Shown piece by piece: positions 56,124-64,000 of a stretch of 64,000 nt of DNA. This DNA comes from Dactylis glomerata (taxonomy: Eukaryota > Streptophyta > Magnoliopsida > Poales > Poaceae), in assembly GCA_007115705.1 (NCBI GenBank), contig QXEO01000553.1, positions 14,713,277-14,777,276 of the forward strand. Reading direction: 5' to 3'. The translations under genes and the position numbers were made by a program. A model generated the notes under the pieces. It made no database searches. It saw only the letters and a program-made list of their open reading frames with translations, and had not been told where the DNA came from. Each line of letters opens with the position of its first letter. Position 1 is the first letter of the stretch.

Positions 56124-56219
56124 AGCACCCTCTAACAAGGGTAAAAACCCTAATCAGATTCCTCCTCCGCCGCATCATCTTCTCCCTCCATCTAGGGTTT
56201 TCCTTTTTCTTTTGTCCAC

Positions 56220-56804
56220 ATGGCTGATGCAGATGGCTCCCATCTGAACTTTGGCTCTCCGGTGGCGCCCCGAGGCCGAGGTCGCCCTCGTGGAAGCAAA
56301 AACAAGAACACCACTCCGGCTGCAGCAGGATCATCATCGGCCGCTCCGGCTAAGCGTCGCCCCGGCCGCCCACCTGGTAGTAAGAACAAGCCCAAGGTGA
56401 CTGGCGCTGCCACAGGTCCACTTGCTCCTCCTCCCGCTACTTCCGCTGCTCCTGCTGTGCCTCCCCGAATCTTTTCTTTCCTCTGCATTGCCATGGCGCA
56501 TTGCCGTGAGATTCAGCGCCTGCCACTGAATTTCACCAAGTTCATGGATGGGCACGAACTGCGAGAGGCGGTTCTCCGCGAGCAGTCTGGCAGTGGTATC
56601 CCATACGAGGTGGAGGTGTGGTATGATGGCGACGGCGAGCAGTACTTTAAGGGTGGTTGGTCGCAGTTTGCAGAAGACCACGACATCCACCAAGGCTTCT
56701 TCATGGCCTTCGACTTCCACATCGACACGTCGAAGTTCGACGTGAAGATCTACGACGGCACCCTCTGCCAGAAGAAATATGAGGCTGAAGTCCACTTCCA
56801 TTAG
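56220..56804 (+). CDS. T8 antisense AT-hook/B3-domain protein, 194 aa, intact
   Basis: An uninterrupted single-exon frame. Two AT-hooks are at residues about 18-29 (RGRGRPRGSKNK) and 46-57 (RPGRPPGSKNK), separated by an Ala/Ser/Pro linker. From about residue 95 a B3-like domain follows: LPLNFTKFMDG, VEVWYDGDGEQYFKGGWSQF, DIHQGFFMAFDF and FDVKIYDG match the usual B3 order of strands and the GW..F block. B3 and AT-hook proteins bind DNA in the nucleus, so a DNA-binding role is likely; the target is unknown. It lies on the strand opposite to pol, between integrase and 3' LTR, with its own TATA box. It ends with a TAG at 56802-56804. A single B3 of host origin is possible, but its position inside T8 and the related T5 gene argue that it belongs to the element. 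Confidence 0.85.
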   Translation: MADADGSHLNFGSPVAPRGRGRPRGSKNKNTTPAAAGSSSAAPAKRRPGRPPGSKNKPKVTGAATGPLAPPPATSAAPAVPPRIFSFLCIAMAHCREIQRLPLNFTKFMDGHELREAVLREQSGSGIPYEVEVWYDGDGEQYFKGGWSQFAEDHDIHQGFFMAFDFHIDTSKFDVKIYDGTLCQKKYEAEVHFH

Positions 56805-57189
56805 GGTCTATCTTTTATGTAATCTTTGTTTAATAATGGCATTGTTTGCCATGTTATCTGTAACGAATATTTTCACTTCACTTTGATGTCTTTACTGGTA
56901 CCATGAAAACAAGTCATTGTTCTGAGGTACGCTTGAGATATATCGGGTTCTTTGCGAACCAATTGGCATGAAGAGTTTTTATCGGGTTGTCTATACAACC
57001 TTATATTGAAAAATACCTTCAAATCTCAATAAAAATTCCTTTCATACGACCCGAGGGTTGAAGCCCCCGAGCGGAGAAGTAGAGATATTTATACAACTTT
57101 GTCGAGTTCAACCCAAAGAACCCGACCTATGGCCTCATGTTCTGGGTTCAGAAGGGTAACTCGAATTTAATGATATCAACAGAGTTGTT
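56805..57189. other. T8 spacer between the B3 gene and pol
   Basis: The 3' ends of two converging units meet here. No gene. AGCCCCCGAG recurs near 57064. Confidence 0.6.
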
Positions 57190-60100
57190 TTACGCGTAAA
57201 AACGTCGTAGCTGCTCTGCGTTCCACGGATTGCTCTCGTCTTTTCCTGTCTTCTTGTCTTGTATTCGATATGCTCCCCCTGGTATTACTTCTGTGATGAT
57301 GTAGGGTCCCACCCAAGGGGACTCCAATTTGCCGTGGCTGTCTTGCCTGAGTCGCAAAACTAGGTCTCCCACCACGAAGGATCGTGGATGAACTCGACTA
57401 CTATGGTAGTTTTGTAGGCTTTGTTGATACTGCGTAGCCCTTTCTAATGCTTTATCTCTTGCTTCATCTAGTGTATCGACATCATCTTGCAATGCTTCTG
57501 TTGATGTTGTCTCGTCATATGCTGTCACTCTTGGAGCCTCGTGTGTAACCTCGACTGGAAGCACGGCTTCTGCGCCATGGACCAGGAAGAAAGGAGTTTC
57601 TTGAGTTACTGCATTAGGCGTAGTTCTTAGACTCCAAAGAACGGAGGGCAATTCTTCTACCCAAGCGCTCTTGGCTTTCTCGAGAGGTGCTAAGAGCCTC
57701 TTTTTTATCCCACTACATATCAGGCCGTTGGCTTTTTCGACTTGCCCGTTTGTCTTTGGGTGCGCCACAGATGCGAATTTTAGCGTGATCTCTAATCCTT
57801 CGCAGTAACTCTTGAATTCCTTGGAAGTAAAATTTGTCCCGTTGTCTGTGATGATGCTATATGGTACACCAAAACGGAAAACTATTGACTTGATGAAGCT
57901 GATTGCCGCTGTAGAATCTTGAGTTGTCACCGAGGCCGCTTCCACCCATTTGGTGAATTTATCGACTGCCACTAGCATGTAGACATGCCCTCCTGGCCAT
58001 GATTTGTGCAACTTCCCCACCATATCTAGGCCCCATTGTGCGAAAGGCCAAGATAATGGTATTGTTTGTAGCTCCGCTGCTGGTGCATGTGGTCTAGATG
58101 CAAACCTTTGACATGCTTCACACTTTCGAACTATATCTTTTGCGTCCTCTATGGCTGTTAGCCAATAGAATCCTGCTCGGAAAGCTTTTGCCGCTATTGC
58201 TCTGCTGCTAGCATGATGGCCGCATACTCCGCCGTGTATATCTTTTAGTATTGTTTGTCCTTCCTGGGGTGTTACACAACGCTGCAAAACGCCGGTAATA
58301 CTTTTCTTGTATAATTTCCCCTGCAACACGACAAACGCTTTCGATCTTCGATTTATCTTCTTGGCCTCCACTGCATCTTCTGGTAATTGTTTATTTATCA
58401 TGTATGCAAGATATGGCTGCATCCATGTTTCTTCTATCATCATGACTTCCTCCGGTTCCGCCGTAGCCCCCGAGCCTGCTGTAGTAGTCGAACTTTTTGT
58501 ACTTTTTATTGATCTCTCCACTATTTCTTCCCAAAATACTCCGGGCGGCATGGGTAAACACTGTGACCCGATATTTGCTAAATTGTCGGCTTCTTCATTG
58601 CTGTTCCTGCTTATGTGCGAGACTTCGCATCCATCGAACGTTCCTTCTAGATAATGGTACAGATTTTTGTAGGCCATCATGTTATCATTGATTGTGTCGC
58701 ATCTGTTCATAACTTGCTGGACAACAAGATTGGAATCTCCAAATATTTTTAGGCGAGTTGCTCCACATGCTTTAGCCATCTTCATTCCATGCAACAAAGC
58801 CTCGTACTCTGCTTCATTGTTAGAAGCCTGTGGGAAGCTCATCCTTAAGACGTACTTCAATTTGTCGCCATGAGGCGATATCAACACTACTCCTGCGCCG
58901 ACGCCTTGGACTGTTTTAGAACCATCGAAATACATTGTCCAAATACTGGATAAGTCTGGTGGTCCTGTGCTCTGCAGCTCCAGCCACTCTCCCATAAAAT
59001 CTGGCAAAACTTGCGACTTGATCGCCTTCCTTTTTTCGTACGTGATGTCCATGGGAGACAACTCGATTCCCCACAAAGAGACACGTCCTGTTGCTGAAGG
59101 ATTATTCAATATATTCGACAATGGCGCCTCGTTGACCACTATAATTGGGTGCACCGCAAAGTACTGTCGTAGTTTTCGTGCGGTTGTGAAGACACTGTAT
59201 GCCAACTTCTGATAGTGCGGGTACCTTTGTTTTGTTGGAGATAACACTTCACTGATGAAATATATTGGCCTCTGGACGCCATGGGCTTTTCCTTCTTCGC
59301 TTCTTTCGACTACTAACACTGTACTCACCACCTGATGGGTTGCGGCGATGTACAATAGCAGTGGTTCTTTTTCTTTCGGTGCGACCAGCACTGGTGGCGT
59401 GGAAAGCACTTTTTTCAACTGTGCAAACGCTGCGTCTGCTTCTTCTGTCCACTCGAATCTATCGTCTGACTTCTTCATAAGTGCATAAAAAGGAAGCACC
59501 TTCTCCCCTAGTCGAGCAACGAAGCGACTTAGTGCCGCGACGCGTCCTGCAAGTTTCTGTACGTCGTGTAGTTTCGTGGGTTTCCCCATTGTCAAAATTG
59601 CTTGAATCTTTTCTGGGTTCGCCTCGATTCCTCGTGCTGATACCAGGAACCCTAAAAGTTGTCCTGCTGATACGCCGAAAGAGCACTTTGTCGGGTTAAG
59701 CTTAAGCTTGTACCTGCTCAAGTTGTCGAAGGTTTCTGCCAAGTCGCTGATTAGAGATTTCTCCTCTCTTGTGGTGATGACTACATCATCAATGTAGACT
59801 TGTATGTTGCGCCCTATTTGTCTTCCGAGGCAATTTTGCATCATCCGTTGATAAGTTGCTCCTGCATTTTTTAGGCCGAACGGCATCACTTGGTAGCAAA
59901 ACACCCCATATGGTGTGATGAAGGCCGTTTTTTCTTCGTCTTCTTTCTTCAATTTGATCTGATTGTAACCAGAGTATGCGTCCAAAAATGAAAGCCTCGC
60001 ACATCCCGCTGTTGAATCGATTATCTGATCGATGCGGGGTAGAGGAAAGGGATCCTTTGGACAATGCTTATTGAGAGATGTGTAGTCGACACATACTCTT

Positions 60101-60738
60101 TGTACGTCTCTGTTCTTCTTGGGTACTATGACTGGGTTCGACACCCAACTCGAAGTTTTGATTTCTCTGATAAATCTGGCATTTTCTAGCCTGTGCAGTT
60201 CTGATGATATCGCCTTCCTTTTAGGTTCATCGAATCGTCTCAATGGTTGCTTGACTGGTTTCGCCTTGGGATCTACATTTAGTGCGTGCTCGACGAGTTC
60301 CCTGGGAACCCCTGGCATGTCCGATGGACACCAGGCGAAAATTTCCCAGCGCTCACGGAGGAACTCGACGAGCGCGCCTTCCTATGCGGGATCCAAGTTT
60401 ACCGCAATTGATGTCGTCTTGTTTGAATCTGTAGGGTGGACCTGAATTTTCTTCGAGTCCTGCGTTGTGTCGAAAGCCTGATCTGGCAGGGATCGTCCAA
60501 CGGTGGGTAGCACGTTATGATCCGTTTCTCCTTTCAACCTCTCATATTCTGCTGTCATGCCGAAGGTTTGCGCCATCCTGTTGAATTCTCTGTCGCATGT
60601 GTTGGCTACTTCAAAGCTCCCTTGTACTGTAATTGTTCCGTTAGGCCCTGGAATTTTTAATGTAAGATACGCGTAATGAGGTACTGCCATGAACTTTGCA
60701 AATGTTGGGCGCCCCAGGATTGCATGATATTGTGACGG
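57190..60738 (-). CDS. T8 pol polyprotein, open except for one stop
   Basis: From the T9 junction (60738) the minus strand reads the protease end (YHAILGRPTFAKFMAVPHY), then a TAG at 60382-60384, then an open frame of 1042 codons to 57190. Reverse transcriptase: RVCVDYTSLNKHCPKD, FLDAYSGYNQI, MPFGLKNAGATYQRMM and VYIDDVV with both catalytic Asp. First RNase H-like region near residue 350-420, then archaeal-type RNase H (MYFDGSKT, NNEAEYEALLHG, IFGDSNLVV, NEEADNLAN) with its acidic residues. Integrase: H and H near HGGVCGHHAS, CEACQRF, then GLDMVG, ITDNGTNF and NGQVEKAN. It ends NPWNAEQLRRFYA. Apart from the TAG and the T9 insertion, all catalytic residues are present. Confidence 0.9.
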
Positions 60739-62280
60739 TGATGTCTACGCACTTCTATTCTTGTAGACACTTGTTGGGCCTCCAAGTGCAGAGATTTGTA
60801 GAATAGCAGCAAGTTTCCCTTAAGTGGATCACCCAAGGTTTATCGAACTCAGGGAGGTTAGAGGTCAAAGCTATCCCTCTCAAACAACCCTGCAATTACG
60901 ATACAGAAAGTCTCTTGTGTCCCCAACACACCCAATACACTTGTCAAATGTATAGGTGCACTAGTTCGGCGAAGAGATAGTGAAATACAAGTGGTATAGA
61001 TGATTATAAGTAGCAAACGTGATGTGAAATAAATATCGCTGCGAGCAAACAAGTAACAAAATAGCAAGTAAACGGTGTGCAAAGCTTGGAAACAAGGCCT
61101 AGGGATCGTACTTTCACTAGTGGACACACTCCCAACAATATAACATGAATGAACAAATAAAAAACTTCTCTCCACTATGGTACTCTGAATTACTCTCCTA
61201 TTGAATAACACTAATCATTGTGTAGTGGCTACAGAAGCACCCCTTAAAGTTCATCAAGTACTTGACAAACACCACTCATAGAGATATCCAAATCAGATCA
61301 CAACTCAAGACAGATATCATTGCAACTTAGACCAAGTACTAACACGGTGCACACACTGTCAACATTAAACCATGAAAGGAGGAGTAGATCACTCAAACTA
61401 TCATAGCAATAATTATTCTCATAATCCACAAGAGATCACAATCATAGCCTAAACCAAGTACCACCATGATGCACGCACTGTCACTGTTACACCAAGGCAG
61501 GAGGAATAGATTACTTTAACAATCACCACTAGAGTACGCATAACATCTGAATAATAACATCTACTTGTTCAACATGATACAAAGCTCACGATCACTTAAA
61601 GATCACATCATGGGAGACAGAGGTGAACCACATAGCTACCGTTAGAGCCCTCAGCCCCGGGGATGAACTACTCCCTCCTCATCATAGGAGACAGCAAGGT
61701 TGATGGAGATGGCGGTGAGGTCGATGGAGACGGCGGAGACGGCGATGGAGACCGATGGAGATGGCTCCGGGGGCACTTCCTCGTCCCGGCAGGGTGCCGG
61801 AACAGAGACTTCTGTCCCCCGAAATTTGTCGGCGACGGCGGCGGTGCTGCGGAACTATTTCTGGAAAATTAGCGAATCCCTTAGGGTTTTCCGTCCCGAG
61901 GCTTCTTATAGGCGAAGGGGCGATGTCAGAGGTGGCCCCAGGCCCCCTCACACCAGGGTGGCATGGCCAGGGCCTGGGCCGCGCCAGCCCTATGTGAGGG
62001 AGGCCTGTGGCCCCTCTCCTTCCTCTCTTCGGATGTCTGGATGCTCCCGGGAAAAATAAGACTTCAGGAACTTGTTTCGTCCAATTCCGAGAATATTTCC
62101 TGTGTATCACTCTGAAACACAAAAATAGCAGAAAACAGGGAACTGTCACTGTGGCAACTCGTTAATAGGTTAGTTCCGGAAAATGCATAAAAGTGCCACG
62201 AAGTATAACGAAACACAAGGCAAATGGTGCAAAAACAATCATGGAGCATCAAAAATTATAGATACGTTGGAGACGTATCA
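60739..62280 (-). repeat. T9 3' LTR (1542 bp)
   Basis: Minus strand starts TGATACGTCTCCAACGTATC and ends CGCACTTC-side GTAGACATCA. The tail matches the T2 LTR end (GTAGACATCA and the CCTCCCTGAGTT block). Open frames at 61663-62149 lie inside it and mirror those of the T2 LTR; not genes. Confidence 0.88.
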
Positions 62281-62294
62281 GCATCCCCAAGCTT

Positions 62295-64000
62295 AACTCC
62301 TGCTCGTCCTCGAGTAGGTAAGTGATAACAAAAGAAATAATTTTTGAGGTGACATGCACCTAGACAATCTTGATCATATATGTAAGCATTGTGAGCTGGG
62401 ATCATAAGAACTTAAAACATGGGCATGAAAGATATAATCTTGACAATAAGAACTTAGCAACCATGTTGTAAACATGAAAATGAACACAAACAAAAGATCA
62501 TGAATAATGAAACAATGAAAGTCAGACATGTGTTCGAATCATAAGGAAAAACATACAAATGGTTTTCAGCTTGTCCTTCATGGAGAGCAAAACATAAATG
62601 CATAGGACACCTTCAAGTTTAAGAGGGCGACTAGATACAAATAATTTAAGAACAAGTGAAACCATGATCATGAATCAATCAATGAAAACTTTGGGACAAT
62701 GCACATTATACTCAGAATGACAACTATGCTCTCTTAATGGTGCATAAAGATAGAAGGTGGTGACTCAACATAAAAGTAAAAGAAAGGCCCTTCGCAGAGG
62801 GAAGCAGTGATTAAACATGTGCTAAAGCTTTTCATTTGTAAAACAGAGAGATAAAAATTGGTTTTGAGAGGTGGTTGTCTTTGTCAACGACTAGCAATGG
62901 GGTTCTTGCTATCTTCCATACAAAAATGAAGCAAGTTTTTGAGAGAGAGAGATTGGCACTTTTGTGCTCTTTTATAAAGCTTGGCACTCCTCCCCACTTT
63001 TTTTCTTTCTCAAACCATGGCTAACCGATTCCATCGGGTGCCCACCAACATTCACATTCCATGGAGGAGTGCCTTTTTCCTTTTCTTTTTTTTTTCTTTT
63101 TTTTTTCTTTTTGGAATAAGCAATATGGAAGATAGCAAATCCGACCACTACGTCCCCATGAGCTGAAAACAGTGTCACAAAATGAGATGTATTTTGAAGG
63201 TTTTTTCAAAGGTAGCACATGAAAATTTACTTTGGAATGGCTTACAAATACCATGCATAGGAATTTATAGTGGACACAATGGCAAACTTGGTTTTTAGGA
63301 GTTGGATGCACGAGTAGAGCTCATACTCAGTACAAGGCGAGGGCTAGCAAAAGACTGGGAGCGACCAACTAAGAGAGCAATAACGGCCATAATCATGCAA
63401 AGCGACAAAGCGACATTAAAAGAAGCATAAGATGGCATCAAAAGTCAAAAACTAAATGATCATAGAGGCTATTGGCGACTTATTTTTGTAGTCAACATGG
63501 TGTAAGCATGCGCCAAGTCAACCCAAATAAAGCATCAAAGGAGAAAACCAAAATAATGCTTCCATGCAATAAAAACAACGCATGATTTTTTCAAAGACTC
63601 ATTAAGCAATCTCAGTTATTTGAGACAAGTCATGCTACAGCAAAACCACTAAGCATACCATCAAAAAGATATCAAGCATGACATGCAAAAGCCTAAGCCA
63701 CAGTCTACACAAGCTCCTTCTTGTACCACTTTTTTTTTGCATAAAGCTTTTTCTCTTTTCCAACACCATTCAAACTTTTTATAAACACCTCTTTTGATGA
63801 AAACCAATAAAGATCAGAGGCAAAAATACACCTTGATGAAAAGATATAAGAAGATCTGAACGCAAATCAAGGTGAAAATCGAAAGCTAAACACAGTAGCA
63901 GAAAAAGAGAACACTCGTTGAACGATAAGAGTGAAAAACTAGAGTGTTCTTGGCAAATCAAAAGCGAGTTCATCTCCTCCAAAAGAAACATGATGTGATC
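62295..64000 (-). other. T9 non-coding 3' region
   Basis: About 1.7 kb with no gene. It is the reverse complement of T2 10900-12650 in order, with a T-rich low-complexity tract at about 63068-63112 on the plus strand. Open frames here repeat in T2 and T6 only as shadows. Confidence 0.75.

Larger units (their letters stand above)
54864..60738 (-). mobile_element. T8: Retand/Tat-like Gypsy element, 3' part
   Basis: Minus-strand order is protease end, reverse transcriptase, two RNase H domains, integrase, an antisense AT-hook/B3 gene, polypurine tract and 3' LTR. T9 interrupts it at 60738, so gag and the 5' LTR lie outside the window. The double RNase H and antisense gene place it in the Tat lineage with T1 and T5. 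It is inserted in T4, whose zinc-knuckle frame runs up to the LTR edge. Confidence 0.88.
60739..64000 (-). mobile_element. T9: Athila-like non-autonomous element, 3' part, reversed
   Basis: The 3' LTR is 60739-62280 on the minus strand. It is followed inward by the polypurine tract (plus strand GCATCCCCAAGCTT, 62281-62294) and about 1.7 kb of non-coding region that matches the 3' regions of T2 and T6 in reverse. The element runs out of the window. Its left flank is T8 protease; the target duplication on that side would be GACGG. Confidence 0.88.

Noticed and set aside
61663..62149. GC-rich open frames in T9
   Set aside because: They are in the LTR, match shadow frames of the T2 LTR and run across the TATA region.
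63068..63112. T-rich tract that could be a LINE or SINE poly(A) tail on the minus strand
   Set aside because: It lies inside the T9 3' non-coding region without a retroposon body or target duplication; it looks like local slippage.
1..64000. A host gene hidden between the elements
   Set aside because: Every stretch outside recognised elements (18874-19286, 31188-32012, 53177-54229) was read on both strands and shows no convincing coding region.

Overview
This window is plant nuclear DNA, almost certainly from a Triticeae grass (wheat, barley, rye, Aegilops or a relative). The main clue is a BARE1/WIS/Angela-type Copia LTR with its tRNA-Met primer site at 17171-18873. Athila-like and Tekay-like Gypsy elements, grass-type Helitron ends and a Tourist MITE support this. 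I see no ordinary host gene, tRNA, rRNA or CRISPR array. Essentially the whole window can be read as transposons inserted into one another.

Layout (T = LTR retrotransposon, numbered left to right). T1, 1-5579 (+): 3' half of a Retand/Tat-like Gypsy element with a six-exon gene on its antisense strand; 3' LTR 5001-5579. LINE 3' fragment, 5580-6052 (+). T2, 6053-14080 (+): non-autonomous Athila-like element with gag only. T3, 14081-18873 (-): leader and 5' LTR of a BARE-like Copia element. Its leader holds Helitron Hel1 (14464-16873, -), which carries a hAT-like MITE (15066-15458) and a Tourist MITE (15783-15918). T4 is an old, reversed chromovirus-like remnant (about 18874-19286 and 53068-54863). 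Helitron Hel2 sits in T4 and runs from 19287 to 53067, but only about 3.06 kb is its own: it is split by T5 (20542-30533, +, Retand-like, target duplication CAATA) and T6 (32013-52728, +, Athila-like, target duplication CACCT). T6 is itself split by T7 (36170-47795, -, Tekay-like, target duplication CTTGA). T8, about 54864-60738 (-): Retand-like element with a nearly open pol and an antisense AT-hook/B3 gene. T9, 60739-64000 (-): Athila-like element inserted in the protease region of T8 and running out of the window.

Relative order from containment: T4 is oldest. Hel2 and probably T3 entered it; T5 and T6 entered Hel2; T7 entered T6; Hel1 and T2 entered T3; the LINE entered T2 and T1 entered the LINE; T8 entered T4 and T9 entered T8. 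Three junction pairs (T5, T6, T7) are proven by matching 5-bp target duplications.

The most unusual signal is shared by the three Retand-like elements (T1, T5, T8). Each has a gene for a likely DNA-binding or nuclear protein on the strand opposite to gag-pol, between integrase and the 3' LTR: a PF04195-like protein in T1, AT-hook plus B3 proteins in T5 and T8. T1 and T5 also carry their own dispersed short motif (TCCGCCAT in T1, CCTCAYGAGG in T5, and a weaker TTCGACTT in T8). This resembles, in layout only, a self-recognition system such as the VANC anti-silencing proteins of VANDAL DNA transposons. That link is a hypothesis. T1 and the Athila-like elements also carry internal copies of their polypurine-tract motif.
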